A DNA stretch of 64,000 nt from Cafeteria roenbergensis (GCA_008330645.1 VLTN01000008.1:1-64000); one strand, 5' to 3'. Positions 21,901 to 36,900 are shown, counted from the first letter of the stretch. Notes: generated from the sequence alone by a model not told the origin. A program made the numbers and translations.

Positions 21901-24900
21901 TTTTGAGAAGTGCTGACGTCGCACCGCTCCTTGCTTCCGAGCGGAAGATTTGCCTCATACTCGGTGCAGAACGCGTCCACGTCAAAGGTGAAAGAGTGCC
22001 CCTCTGTGTCGTACGCTGCGGCAAACTCCGCCATGCCTGCTGGCTGGCCAGGACCCATGTACCGCCGCAGCGGGGTGCCCACAGCAGCATGTTCTCCAAT
22101 CGTCATCTCGACTACGGAGGCGTTGGGGTGGGTAAAAATCGGGGGATCGTTCACGTTGATCAGCTGCACCAGGAAGCTGGACGACATTGACTTGGGTGGA
22201 CCGCCCGCGTTCCCACCGGCATCGGTCGCCGTGTACCGGACCTCAAACGAAGGGGTGGCTTCAAAGTCTAGGTTGATAGAGGTGGCGCGGAGAACGGCTT
22301 CCTGCGTTCGGGGATCATGGATCATTGTGAGCTCGCGGAAGCCGGGGCTGCTGGGAAGAATCTGCAGGGCGACGGAGTCGTTCGAGCCCGAAGCGGTGGT
22401 GTCCTCGTCGACGAGCGAGAAGCGGGCCACGACGGCGCCTGGGTCGCTGTTCTCCTGAATAAACAGCACGGGCGTCTCTGCCGGAGCCACAGGCGCGTCG
22501 TTGCTGTCCTGGACAAGCAGGTTCACGAAGGTAGTGCACGAGAGCGGCGGCGCTCCGCTGTCCGTGGCCCGCACGCCCAGCTGGTACGATTTTCGGGCCT
22601 CATAGTTGATTGTGGCTCCAGGGATCGCCACCGCAGACGGGTCCTGCACGCGAATGGTGCCAGAGGCGTCCACGTACACCACCCCCGACTCGTCGCCGAA
22701 CTCTATGGTCCACGTCAGCTGCTGGTTCTCGGGGTCGTCGGCTTCCATTGCCTGGCCCGCGGGTGCGCCTGTGGGTTGGTTCTCCGCGATGTATCGGGTC
22801 ATTGCCGAGCACCGGGGTGCCTCATTGACGTCCAGAATGTGCACTAGGGCGAGGGCAGTGTCGTTGCGCGGCGGGAAGCCATCGTCGGTGACCGCCACGG
22901 TCAGAAGCAGCTCTTGCCTCGACTCGTGGTCCAGGACCCAGGGCTCATTGACCCGAAGCTCCCCGGAGCAGCCGCCGATGCGGAACGCGTTGCCCACATT
23001 GCCACCAACAATGGAGAAAATCAGGGTGTCTTCCACGTCGTCATCGGCCGCAACCATTGCCTCGCCAACCGGGGTGCCATAAGGCGAGCCTTCAAGCACC
23101 TCGAACTCAGCGCTGTAAATTCGCGGCGCCGAGTTGCTGTTTGCCAAATCGATGGTCAACACGCCAATGTCGACGAGCGACCCGTCCGACACTTCCACCA
23201 GGAGCAAGTAGCGCCGCTTGCGACCGTAGTTCAGAGTCGAGGGCCGCAGCACTGACACCTCCCCTGTCGCGGGGTTGAGTCCAAACGTGCCCTCCGCGTT
23301 TCCGCTCACGACTCGGTAGGTGAGGAATGCGAGCGGGTCCGGGTCGCTGCCGCGGTACGTGCCAACGACGTCACCAGTCTTTGCGCTTTCGGTCACCGAG
23401 ACCGTCTTTGCAGGCGCGACCGGAGGGGAGTTGATTTCTTGAATTTTCATGTCCACGATGCCAACGGAGCTTTCGGCTTCGTAATTCAGGCGCCAAGCGC
23501 GCACCTTGACGTCAACCGTTGCAACCTCGATCCCGCCTTGACCATAGCCCCCCCATCCCCCCTTCACTGACACAGCGCGGCCGAGCGTCGTGGAGGTCCA
23601 CATGCGAACCTGGTCTTCGTTGAACGCCGCCAGCACGCCCGTGTCGTCCTGGCCGCCGCCAGTGTAAATCCCCGCGGATCCAAAGTACATGTAGCCGCTC
23701 AGGCTTGACGCAGACCCGACGCGGACGGTGACGTCCACTCGCTCGGGAAGAACAGCCAGGCTGTGATTGACCTCGCGGTAGGCCAGCGGCGATGTGGCAT
23801 CTCCTGACACCATTCTCAGCCATTCCGACTCGTAGTCCGGCTCCCGGACGATTTCCCAGGCCTGCACACGGATGCTGACCTCACTGGCTCCATCCTCGTA
23901 GTCCTTGAAGCCGCCCCAGCCACGAGCGCTCGAGGCGTAGATGTTCCCTGCGCCGTTGCCGTAGGTGGGGAGCCAAACGTACACATTTTCTTCGTCGAAA
24001 GCCACGACGCAGCCGCTGCGGTCGCCTGGGTAGCTTTCAGTCGCAAGGGCCACCCGGTCGCACTCCGAGTGCATTCCCTGCAAGTTTGAGTAGTCGTCGT
24101 CGACACGCATGAGGGCGCGCACGCGCTGGGGGAGGGCCCCGAGCCCGTGAGGGAAGGCTCGGTAGGAGCGCTCGTCCCAGCCTGCGTACATGCCGTTCCA
24201 TCCAGAGTCGAACGAGGGAAGCTTGCCGATGACATCGACGCGGAACCTCACCTCGGCGTTCTTGTCGGCCGGCATGGAGTTCCTTCCGCCGCCGTAGTGA
24301 TCAGGAACGAGGCAGGCCGCTGGGGTGAGGTCCACCGACGAGGCATCGTCGTTGGAGCTGTAGTCGTTGGAGCTGTAGTCGTTCGAGTAGTAGTCGTTGG
24401 AGTAGTAGCCGTCGTACCCATAGTCGTCGTCGCGCGGGTTGTAGTAGCTCGAGTCGCCATCGTATCCAGGCGTGGTAAACATCGTGGTGGGCAGGTACGC
24501 GCGTGCGGAGTGGCTGTTCCAGAGAGCGAAAAAGCCCGACAGCGGCACAGAGTACGCACCGGGGTTCTGGTACTGCGCGCTGTCTGTGACAACACCAGAC
24601 GATGCGGGTCGGAACACGAATCCGCTGTTGTTGGAAGAGAGGCAACGCATCTCAGCAAAGACATCGAGCCCTGCAGGGTCCAAGTTGGACAGGTGCTGGA
24701 TCTCCCAAAGAGACTCGCCAGAAGTGCTGCTGGCCCTCATCTGGTGCCAGGGCGTCGAAAAGCGGGCCGACATGGCGCCGACGAAGAGCCGGTGAGAGCT
24801 GCACTGGAAGGTGTCTATTGCCTGCGGGTTTCGCAGGACCACTGCGCCAGTGGCTGCGTCCACGTCGAATGCGGCCAGACCTCGGCCTTCCCCGCAGCTG

Positions 24901-27900
24901 GTCTCGCGGGTCCTGACGAAGCCCTGGGAGCGGACCTCGGGCTGCATTGCCAGGGGATATCCAACCACGCTTCCAACCTGGAACAAGTTTTCCGGGGCGA
25001 CCATGCTGCCTGACTGCACCACGCATGCCAGTCGAGTCTCCAGGTCTACCCGCCCGTTGGGGCCCGAGCTGGATGGCATCGTTCCCGCGGAGGCGTTAAG
25101 GACGCCGAGGAACACCCAGGGCGAACCTCGGGAGGCGTCGCGCGGGACGGCCACGCCGAACCGAGACTCGAGCAGCGCCAGCGCGGCAGAGCCAGCAGAC
25201 AAGCCATCAGCAGGCGCCAGTGCGGCCCCCACCAGCACGGCGTCGGCCGGAGCGTCTTCCAAGAAGCGCTGCAGCCCTTGCACGCCCTGCAAGCCTGGCA
25301 GGGCAAGGGAAAAGGCCGCCTGCGCAACCACAGTGCGCTTGCGCTCGTTCACCAGGGCAACGTTCAAACCCGGCTGCCCAGAGGAGGCCTCCGTGCGGTT
25401 GCCGTCACTGTCGATCGAAAGGGAGTTCCAAAGGATGTCCGGCACTTCCACCCTTGCGACGACGCAAGCCTGGTAGCCCGCCCACTTCTCCGCCACAGCT
25501 GTGCGATTCTGCTTTTGTCCAATGAGCAAGTACGGCTCGTCGCCGGAAGGAAAGTGGGTTGCCCCGATGGACTGGAACGCCGCAAAGATCGAATTCGAGC
25601 TGGCAGTGCCGGAAAGGCGGCACCCGCTCCCTGCGCACTGAACCATGATCATGGAGGAATTGTCTGCTTTGGCGATGGTGGCCTCAACTTCCGCGTGAGA
25701 CGCCAGATAGCGCACAGAGAAGCGGGTGGTTGCGTACTCGCTGTTCATCGAGGCGGTCTTCCACACCGTAAGGATCAGCTCAGAGTCCCGAGGGAAGACT
25801 TCCTTGTTCCCGCTGGCTGTTTCGAACGTTGCGTACGAGTTGTAGTTCCCGTCAATGCCCTGCCCGTCGGAGTGGCAGGATGCTGCCACTGCCTCGCCCG
25901 CACCATACTTCCACAGCGGTGGGAGGCTGCCGCCCGCCTCCAGCGCAGGGGCCCCGTGGGAGAGAGACCGCAAGTCGTGCCAGGATGCTGTCGACGGCTG
26001 GGCCTCCCGCGCCTTTGACCCAGCAAGCCAAGCGTACGCAAGGCCGCTTTGGTACGTGCTCGGTGCCGCTTCAAAGAGGTCAGCCACTTCTCCACCGTCC
26101 AACACATGGGACCAAACGCTCAGCTGAGCCACGTTCCCATCAAATCGGGAGCTGCTGAGCTGGTTGCCTGCGCAAGCGGCGTCGGCTGCGCGAGGCGCGC
26201 CAACAACGATGCAGCCGGTCGGACCAGGGGCAGACCTGCCCGGCGCCAGGGAACCGAGCTCGAATCGCTGGCGCTCAATGAAGGCCACCACCATGCCCGT
26301 TGAGCTGTCGCGCGACACCACGAGGTGTTTCCAGGTGCCGGTCGCGAGTGTTGCAGCGTCCTCCGGCAGGGTCACAAGCTCAGGTCCCATGGCCACCGCG
26401 ACGGGGAAGTTCGACTCTCCTCCAACGCGAATCTCGAGCGTGTCTGAAGGACGGGAGCTGTTGGAGAACGACAGAAGCACCGCCGAACCGGAGCGAGACA
26501 TGGTCGTGCCGCCTCTGAGCCAAACGCTGACGCTCCACGTCGTCGTGGGCCAACTCGCGATGGCTGGCGATGCCAAGTACGACAAGCGTCCAGGTGAGTT
26601 TCTGATGTCCCAGTGCGCGAGTAGCCCGCCAGACGGTCGCTCGGCCACCTTGCTGGTCGAGTTCACATCTGACCCTACCATGGCTGGAGGCCCGTACCTT
26701 TGGTTGTAGCTGCACGAGAACGAAGTCCTCGCGCTACTGCTGGAGGCTTGGTGGTCGAACAGATACGACAGAATGCCTGACGCGTCTTGTTGAGAACGAG
26801 GGCTGAACGCGATTGAGAGCGAGTCGTCCCACTCTGAAGTCAGGTAGCCCCACTGGTGACGCTTGGTCTTCTGGCCGAGCGAGCTGGGCAGGTCCGGGCT
26901 CTCAAACATGAGGTCAACTTCACTTTGCTCAAGCCAGTAGTTTGCGCTTGTGGATCGGCTCCCCTCATAGATGGCAAGCTGGGCAATGTCCAAGTACAAC
27001 ATGGAGGAGGACCACGTGCTTGAGTAGCTGCTGTAGTAACGCACCCCTAGCGAAAAGTAGACCCGCGAGTAGATTGGCAGTGAGCTGTACGTGGAGAAGG
27101 AACATGCCTGGGCAGGAGCAAGCGTCAGCCCCTTGTCCAGTGTTGCCCTTGTCCCAAACGTCGAACCGCATGCCGACGAGCGACCGTACTCGAAAGTAAG
27201 CAGGTGCCACTCGTTGTCCGACGGCCAAAAGTCATTCAGAGTCTGCGTTACGTCGCCCATTGAAAAAGTCGTCGTCAACGAGGTGCCGAAGCTCTTGTAC
27301 ACGTTCAGCTGCCTGCTGGATGAATAATATGCGCCCACAAGCGTTTGATAGAAGGACCGCCCCGGCTCCGTCACTGGGCCGCTGCGAACCCACATTGCAA
27401 GATGCATGGATGCGTCGCTATACGGGAAGACATCCTGCCCTTGGCTGATGGTACACTTTGCGCCGTACCTTGGGGCTTCGTTCGCCCAGCCAAACTCGAT
27501 GAACTGCTTGAATCGCCGGAGTTCCGTGTCGGCCTTGCGACGCGAGGCGCGGGGCGGCTCGGTGAGTCGGCCTTCTTTCGCGTGGAACGAGCGGACCACC
27601 TCAGGCGCGGCTTGCCCTGGCGGTGAGTTCGTGTCTCGCAATTGAACACTGCTTACAGAGTCGGACCAGCTTCGCGGGTCGGCGCTGAAGTTCGCTTCGC
27701 TCGCTGTCCACAGCGCGAACAAATCCGTCCGCGATTTGTTCATCGCGCTTGTTGCGAGCTCTCTCATTTCCTGGGACGTCAGCTCCTTGCCGAAGATGGC
27801 AAAATCGGACAAGCCGGGACCGACGCGGTCGTAGTTGTACGTGTCAACGCTCAAGTCGGAATAGAGGTTGTTGGCCCATCGGCCTTGAAGCAGCAGCTTC

Positions 27901-30900
27901 ACAGTGGATGCAATGCCTCCTCCTCCAGTGCACTGCTCGCCTAAGAGGGCCCCGTCGGCATACCCGCGAATCCTGCCAGCGCAGCCAACAGCCTTTGCGC
28001 TGAAAGAAATTCCCAAGTGCGTCCATGCCCGGCGGGTGTTGGCAGCCGTCGGGCCCCAGGAGCCCTGTCCGTAGAAGTAGGCGTAAGAGTTCCCCAAGTT
28101 GATGTCCAGCTCGCTGTAGCTTGGATACAACCACACCCGCAGCGGTCTGTCACCCCCAGGGGTCTTTGTGTCAAAGAGCGTGAGCGAGCTGCTGCTCGTA
28201 AACGACACCCACAGCGAAATACTGAACTCGTCTTTGGGAAAGCTGCTCGTTTGAAAGTGCCAATTCGGAAACTGCTCCGCCGACGTGGCGCCAGTGAGAG
28301 ATGGAAACCGCACGAACGACTCCGGAAGGAGCTTGAGGCTGTCTCCTCCTCCGCTTGCGGATGCGGCAATTTGGCCGCAAGACTCTGCGTGGTTCAAGCT
28401 GACGACGCGGAAGTCGTCGAGCCAAACTTCGGTTTCGGAGTCATCCGCAGCTGCAATGAGCCGAACTCGCACGCTGGATGGAGCTGCTGCCCGCCCATAC
28501 TTGGACGTAAACTTGTGCGTCAAGTCTGTCACCATGGAAGTCCACACGGCCATCGTCGCAGAGGCACGCTCGTCGCACCCACTGAGCGCGCCGGCGTTGA
28601 CGCAGATGCTGTACACGCGCGATGTCCCGCACCCGTCCTCCGACAAGCACGCTGTGGGGGCCGGATTTTGAGTCCCGTCGGTGAGTTGCAGAACCAGCGG
28701 CGCCGCGGCCTTGGCGAAGTCAGCCTTGCGCACGTTGTAGCGGAGCTTCAGAAAGACGCCCGGCTTGACCCCCGACACCACGGCCTGGCCAAAAGTGACC
28801 CAGCCGGTGGAGCTGGTTGTTGCGTCCTTCTGGAGGATGCGCAGGCCGCTGCTGCCACTGTAGGCGTACGCGCCGCCCAGAGTCCAAGCTCCTGCGCTGC
28901 CACGTGACGGACTCCACACTGGCGCGGATGGCATTCCAGCGGGATTGCCCGTGGTCTCGAAGCCGTCCATGGCGATAATCTTGCCCTCCACGCAAATGTC
29001 AGCCGCGCTGAAGTCCTCGTGCTCGCACACCCACCCGGGCTCGATGGTGCACGTGCTGCTGCAACCGTCGCCAGACACGGTGTTGCCGTCGTCGCACTCC
29101 TCTCCGACCTCGCGGAAGCCGTTGTTGCAGAGCGAGCGGGTCGCGGAGCGCGGCGAGGCCACCACGCAGGTGCGCGCAAGGAGCCCGGCAGGGAGAGCGG
29201 AGGAGGAGGAGGAGGAGCCGCCCAAGGACGCGGCGTCGGGGTCTTCGCACAAGACGGTGGCATCGCGGCCGTGGCCGGACTGGTCCTTGGCCGGCGAGGC
29301 GCCCCGCAGCAGCACCTCGTCGTGGTGCGGGCTCGAGTGCACAATGTCGAAGGGGATGTACGCCTGCAGCTTCATCTCGTCCGCCTGGGCGAGCGTCGGG
29401 AAGGGGAAGAAGGCGATGCCCGCGGTGATCTCCGCCGCCGTCCGCGCCACGGACCAGATGCGCACCTCGTCCAGCTTGCCGTAGAAGCTCGACTGGCTCG
29501 GGCCGATGGACTTGCCGAGGAGCATCTTGGCGCGCACGGCCGACGCCAGCTGCGGCATGGTGCCGGTGCGCACTGGCGTGCCGTCCAGGAAGATGGTGCC
29601 CGTGGCGCCTGACTGGGTGTAGGCCACGTGCAGCCAGCGGCCGCGCGAGAAGCCAGCGTTGGTCTCAATCATGGACTCTCCTTCCGTGAAGGAGTTCTGC
29701 ACCGAGACGCGCAGCTTGTACGGGTACTCGGGGGCCAGGTACGCGGTGATGCGGGAGCTGGAGGGCGAGTTGCCAAAGTCGAAGAGCGTCTGCGAGAACT
29801 TGGACGTGTCCTGGCAGAATGCCCACATCTCAACGGTGACGTCGCTGCTGCCGAGCAGAAAGGGGGTGATGGTGGCGTGCTCGTTGGTGCCCTGGAGGGA
29901 GAGCGCGTAGTCGCGGACGTGGTCGAACTTGGACGCGAAGTTGATCGCACCTACGGTCGCCTCGTCAAGGGCTCGGCGGAACAGGCTGACCGAGTCAACC
30001 ACGCCGACGAAGGAGGGGCGCATCGCCGCGGTGACATCATCCGTTGGGCTCACAGTGGCCACGCGGAAGGGAACAGACTGGATGCTTGGCCGGCCGTCGA
30101 GAATGGCTGTGATCAGGCCACCCCCGACGCCGCTCATGTCCGCGAGCTTCGTGGGCACGAGCGACCCGTCAATGTAGAGCTTGGTCGTGGTCGACTTAGC
30201 ACCGGGGGACTTGACTGCGCAGACCTGCGCCCAGCGCCTGGGCAGCAGTGTCGCGGCGCCGTCCGCCACCACGAACACGCCGCCGCCAAAGTCGACGGCG
30301 GGCAGGCCGTTCACGACGGAGAGAACAAACCCGGTGTTGGCAATGGTCATGCTTGCGGCGGTGGACCCGCCGCTGCCGCCGGAAACGACGGTGGGCGCGA
30401 AGCCAGCGATCTCGACGACGCCGTTGGACCCAGTGGCCGCCGAGGCGGTCGGCCAGGCGCTTGGCGTGTAGAATACCCAGGCGCACAGCGACAGGGCGGC
30501 GTCGCCGCGGACGCCCACGGACGAGCCGGTGCTCTGAACGCCGTCTCCGCGACTGGCAAAGGACAGAAACGTGCCGTTCCAGCTCCAGGTTGAGCCGGAG
30601 AGGGTGCCGGCCACGCCCGTGGTCTCGCCGTCGGCGCTGTAGACGGTGCCGCCCTGGCCCTCGTGAATGCCCCAGGCCAGCACTCGGCCGCCGTTGAACG
30701 CCAAGGACACCTGGCGCTGCGAGATGGCCTGCGAGAAGACGCGCACGTCCGCCACAACGCCCTTGAAGAACCCTGCGCCGCCGATGGCGCCGACGGTCAG
30801 CTTGTTCGTGGCCGCGAGGTTGGGGGCAGCGTTTGCCTGGTCGAAACTGACTCCGTCGAGGGCTGCATACGACAGCCGAACAGCTGCCTCGACGCCGTTC

Positions 30901-33900
30901 ACAAACAGCCTCGTCGGCGTGGTCTGGCCGGAGCGGTCCACTTTGACCCCAGGGGACTTGGTGAAGCAGACGTGGACCCACTGCCCAAGACCGAGCAACG
31001 CCCCGGTCTGGTGACGGACGTGGGTTCCGCCCCCAAACTCGAGGGAAGGAATGCCACCCCGAAGCGCAAGCGCAAACCACGTGCCAGCAGCCGAGCCGTC
31101 CAGGCCAACAATGTACTCCACCGAGGACGTCTGCCACGAGGAGCGGCTGGGATACACCCAGGCGCACACGCTGAAGGCTGCGTCCCCGCTGAGAGAGGCA
31201 AGGGCACTGGATGACGAGGCACTGCCCGCGGTGCCGTCGAGGATGAGACCGCCGTCGCCCCAGATGGTGCCGGACTGCGACGTGGCGCCGGTCACGCTCT
31301 TGCCGGAGTCGTCGACGATCACAGTACCGCTGGACTCGGCCAGTCGCCACCAGGCCGCGAGTCCCTCGCGCTTGATCATTCTTCCGAAGGTGCGCCACAG
31401 TGCGGCAACGTCCACGCCAGTGAAGGTCTTGTTGTAGATGCGCACGTCGTGCACGAAGCCGTCGAGCCCTTCCTCCGCGGCTGCAGGAAGCGCAGCCGAG
31501 GGCCGTGAGCCAGCGGGCTTGTTGGGGTTGCCCGACACGCCGATGAGGAGCGGCTGGTCCACGCGCACCACGGTGCCGGACACGGACTTGATCAGCTCCT
31601 CGCCGTCGATCCAGAGCGACGTGGCGTTGTTGCCGTATGTCAGCACGATGTGGTGCCAGTCGCCCACGGGGACGGCCTGGCCGCGAAGCACGAACTCGCC
31701 CGAGTTGTGGCCGCCAACGGTGTTCACGCTCACGCCCACCTCCTGGCCGCCGTTGGACGGGGTCATGCGGATCTCAAACGAGCCGTCGACGCCGCGGCCA
31801 TTGCCGAGCACGCCGGCGAACCCGCCAGAGCCCACGCGCTTCACGAGCACCGAGGCGGTGAAGGCCTGATTCCAAGCGAAGTTCTTCAGCGCCGGCACCT
31901 CCAGGTACGCAGGCACGGCCGTGTCAGAGGCGCGCTTCGGGAAGCGCGCGGCCGCGAAGGAGCCCTCCATGCCGAAGGTCACCAGGCCGTTGACGGCGGC
32001 GTCATTGCCGTTGCCGGACGTGTCGACCACCTTGGTGGGGTCGGACACGGTGGCGGCCTCGAACGTGTACTGGGCCAGCATGCCGGAGGTCAGGCTGGGC
32101 ACCGCGCCCGCCTGGTACACCTCGAGCTCGTCGATGATGATCACCTCGCTGGTGGAGTTGATCAGGCGTTGCCGCAGGGCCGTGGCGTCCGTGGGAGAGT
32201 TGAAGGCGTAGAGGCGGCGCAGTTGCGTGGTCATCGTGACGGTGTCCACGAGAGTCCACTCCGACTGCAGCGTGTTGGCGTCCGGGGCCGCAGCGGTGGT
32301 CACCTCCACCGCCACCTGGCCGCGCCAGTAGTTGGCGTGCACGCCCGTGTTATCGCGCCCAAAGGCCACGTGGTCGATGAGCGTGCGCTCGGGGAGCACC
32401 ACGCCGATGAACGGCATGTTCGGGGACGCGGTGGAGCCGGCGCCCGCGAGTGGCGCGGCCGCGTCGGGGCGGAACGCCTGCAGCTGGCCGTAGTTGCCGT
32501 CGATGGCGTTGGCCTCGGAGAACCACGAGCCGGAAGAGGTGTCTGCGCCGGACGAGAAGGCGCGGCCGCCCTTGGTCTGGGCCGCGATGTTCAGCTGCAC
32601 GTCCGTCGAGCCGCCCTCCTTCTCGAAGGTCAACGGGCCGGGGGTGCCGGACAAGCCGATGCGCTCCACGCGGATGGTGACGCTGGTCTCGTCGGCTGCC
32701 GTAGAGAGAGACGCATGCTCGGGCGCGAGCAGCTTCACAGAAAAGGTCTTGTCCGAGGCGCCGAGCGAGGTGTCGAGGATGATGGGAACGATGATCGACT
32801 TGGAGCCGCCCTCGCCGGCGGCCCACGCCACGCGGCCGCGGGCGGCCACGTAGTTGGTGCCTGCCACGCCGGTGCCGTCCACGGTCATGTACGAGACGGC
32901 GGCCGCGTCGGAGAGCGGGCCAGTGCGCTCCACGGGGATGCGGACCACGGGCTCCGACTCGCGCACGAACACGACGGCCCGCTGCACGCCCACGGCGGCC
33001 GACTCGGTGGAGGGCCGCTCGCGCACGAAGAGCTCCACGCTGGTGGAGAAGCCGGGGCTGGTGCAGCCCTCGCCGTTGAGCTTGTCCACGCCGAGGGAGT
33101 TGGACACCTGCTCGGTGCCTTGGCAGAGCGTGTAGCCGGCCTCGAGCGTGCTGAAGCACGAGCACTGGTCGTCGTCGAGCAGGAAGGAGCGCACGCCGTT
33201 AGAGTACCGGTACAAAAAGTGCTTCTGGTCGCGGCCGTGGAACGTGCCGCCGAGAACGGCCGACGGGTTCCAGGTGACGGTGCCGCTGGTGCCATCGAAC
33301 TCGGTCTCCTTGCCCTCGCTGAACGCCTCCCAGGCCGCATGGGCCACCTCGTTGTCGGGGTCAAAGTCCCACACGTACGCGGTGCCCGTGGAGTCGCGGG
33401 CCAGCAGCTGCGCGCGGTCCTCGCGGATGTCCGAGGGCATCTTGCCGAAGCAGTACTTGGCGTCGGCGGAGCAGGAGCCGAAGGTGCCGCCCAGCACGTC
33501 GCTCTCGCCAGAGGGCCAGGAGGTCTGCTCGGGGCCGACCCACCAGAAGCGGGTCCAGCCGCCCCCCATCGCGTCCATGTCGCACTTGGCCGTCACGGTC
33601 ACAGGGGTGGAGTCGCCGGGCGGCAGCACCAGCGTGCGCTCGCCCGACCGCATCGCGGGGGGCACGCGCGCCACGCCCTTGGTCCCGGTGGCGTACACGG
33701 CGCGCACCTCGGCCTCCGAGAGCGCCGACTGGTAGAGCCGGGCGTGCAGGATGCGGCCCTTGAGCCGCCGTGTGGTCACCGTGCCAGTGCCCGAGCAGTC
33801 CTCGTGGCGGCAGCCGAAGAGCACGGCGGACGTGCCGGCCGTGTACGCCTGAAGGCTGGCAGTGTGCTGCGTGATGCGGGCGCCGTTGCGGTAGATGGCG

Positions 33901-36900
33901 CGGACGCCGCTGGAGGCCACCGTCATCACCATGTGGATCGCGTCCGTGGGGGACGCCGTCTCGGGCGGCGGCTGCAGGTTGGAAGTGCGCTGCGCGAGGT
34001 CCGAGCCGTCGACCCACTCGCCGGAGCGGGCCTCGCCGTACACCAGCGAGTCGAAAACGGACTCGCTCGCGCCATCGGAGAGGGTCATCGCGCCGCCGCC
34101 GCGCTGCACCAGGTCGGAGAGCGTCAGGGTCACCTCGAGCGAGTAGGAGCTCAGCGACTTGGGCACGGACCCGCACTTGGCGTGGCCTTGCCCATCCAGC
34201 ACCAGCGCGCCGTCGGCCACCTTGGCCGTGCCCTCGAGCGTGCAGTCGTTGCTGCCAACCACGTCGCGGACGGCGGCAGTTGAGGCGGAGCTAGTGGCGC
34301 CGGTGGCGTCGAAGTCCCACTCGCCGATGAGCTGGCGCTCGGCAGACACGGCGGAGGCCATCACGGTGGCGGACACGCCGTCGAAGGTCATCACGTCGCG
34401 CACCTCCGCCGTGGACAGGGACCGCGAGTACAGGCGCACGTCGCGCACGAACCCGTTCCAGTAGGCCGCCGTGCCGGTGGCCGCGTTGGCCAGCACGCCA
34501 ACGGCCACGGGAGCGGGGATCACGTCGACGGCGGCGGTCTCGTCCGGCGAGCCCGCGATGGCCGCGTCCGAGTCGAGCTTGAGGGCCGACACCATGGCGC
34601 CGTCCACCCACACGCGAGTGTTGGCCAGCTTGGCGCCGGGGCCGGTGCGGGACGCGCACACGTGGTGCCACGTGAGCGGGGACAGGACGGAGTCGCGCGT
34701 CAGCACGCGCACGCCCTGGAAGCCGAGGCCGGGCCTGCCGCCCGGCGCAACGAAGCTGAAGCCCTGGTTGGTGCGCGCGGTGCGCGGGCTGCTGAACGAG
34801 AAGATGGGCGCGGCCGCGGTGCCCCAGGCCGACGCCTCCCAGCGCACCCACGCGCACACGGTGGAGGGCATGTCGCCGCGGAGGGCCTCGGGGCCGGAGC
34901 CGGCCGCGCCGTCCGCGCGGCTGGCTGTGCCGTCAAGGGACAGAGCGCCCAGGCCGCCAGAGGCGGTGCGGGCCATGTCCGCGGGCACGAGGTCGCGGCC
35001 GTTGCCGGACAGGTCGCGGATCTTGCCGTCCCCGGCGCGGGTGGAGGCCATGGACCACCAGCCGAGCAGGTCGCCGGAGCGGACCGTGCTCAGCGCGTCG
35101 GCGCAGGACTTGTAGCGGCGCTCCGTGAAGGCCCACACCGCGGCCGACTGGGCGTTGACGGTGGTCGCGCTGCCCCCGCCGCCGGCGGGGCTGATGGCGG
35201 AGCGCAGGGTGGACGAGCCGTCGGCGCGCAGCATGAGGGCCGCGTAGCCGTCCAGGCCGAGCGGGCCCACGCTGCAGGTGGCGGCCGAGGCGTCCGACAC
35301 GCGCGCCACGGCGCCGTAGGAGGTGCCGCCGGCCACGGCCATGGTGGCGGCCCCGGTGAGCATGCGCGGGGGCAGCGACACGGCGCCGCACTGGTCGGCG
35401 TCCGCGCCGGGCAGGCAGTCCACCGTGGTGGGGGCGAAGGAGGCGTCGGAGCAGTCCTTGTTGGTGCGCGTCACGGTGCCGGACTTGCCGCCGGCGTTGT
35501 AGCTTCGGGAGCCGGCGGTGCTCTTGAGATAGCAGCACTTGTCGCCGACGTTGCACGCGCCGAAGGGCGTGTCCGCGCGGGTGGACATGGACCAGGAAGC
35601 GCACTGCGCGTGCCCGCAGCACGCGGCAGCGCAAGCGCCAGCCGGGTCGCTGTGGTCCGAGGGGAAGGCGACGGACATGAGGTCGTTGCCGAAGCGGTCC
35701 GAGTCGTTCTCCACGGCGTTGGCCGAGCACGTGGCCGACAGCGTCAGCTGCTGGGCGCCGGGCTTGGGGATGCTCATGCGGAAGGCGTGCGAGTAGTCGG
35801 ACACGCCGCCGCCCATGGCAGACGAGGCGCTGTTCGCCGAGGTGGCCGACAGCGAGAAGGCGAGCGCGCTCGAGGCGCGAACCAGGCTGCGGGCGTCGCC
35901 CACGGTGGCGGACCCGCTGCGCATGCTAGCGTTGAAGGAGCCGCGCGCGGACGTCAGGTCGCCGCCCATGGCCGAGTCGGTGTAGCCGATCAGGGTGTAG
36001 GCACCTGCGACACAGTCCAGTCCGAGCACACCGGGAGCCACAAGCACCAGCCTCAGTCAGACGAACGGCCCAAACAGGGACCCGCACCCTCGCCACCCTC
36101 GCCACCCTCGCCACCCTCGCATGCGTAGGCCGTAGCGGGGTGCGCGGCCAGACAACCCGCGGCAATTGGCCAGCTCGGTCGCGCAGCCTCACCATCGATG
36201 CGAAAGTCGCAGCTTGTTGTCGCGTTGATCTCGGCGCCGAGGCCGACATCGAAGACCCCACGGAGAGGGAGGCCCTCGGCCGGGCCGCCAAGGAAGTTCG
36301 CACAACCGGGGGGCGCTGCGGGGGTTGCAAAGCAAACGGTGCAGGGACGGAGCTTTGGGGAGGGAGCTGATGCAACAGCATATTATTCCGCGAGCAAGCA
36401 TTGATGCCAGCGCCGGAGACGCGTTGTTGAACCCGATCGGGAATCCTCGCCGCGCAGCAGCGCTCGCCAGAAGGGCCACGCCCATGACGGCTCGGGCGCA
36501 CGAGGAGGCGTGAAGCCATGGCAGTCGCCCCGGCGGCAGGGGGTTGCTGGCTCGCGCCGGGAAGGCCGCGTGGCCGCCCCACGCACATCGACGTGTGCTG
36601 TCTGACTTCAAGCAATCGCGCGAAAGACAGCTGCCGCGTGCTTTTTGTCACGGAACTGCCAAGGCCCCGCGCCGCCGCAACCTGAAGGGTGGCGTCGCAC
36701 ACTCGGGCTGCAGGGGGTCACCGCGTGAGGCGCGCCCCTGTCCCCGCCCCCCGCGTGCGCTTGCCACACACGGCCGCTGCGCGATGCGAGCCGGAACGTG
36801 TCAACTCAGTCGCTCACCGTCGAATGAAAAGGTCCATGCCCCCTCGCCTATGCCGGCGAAGGATGCCCCATTGGATCGGGCCTTGAATGCGCCAGGCTCG

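Noticed and set aside
31650-34283. 877-codon plus-strand open frame
   Set aside because: Antisense shadow of LamG/Calx-beta coding on the minus strand; composition is typical of reversed GC-rich codons.
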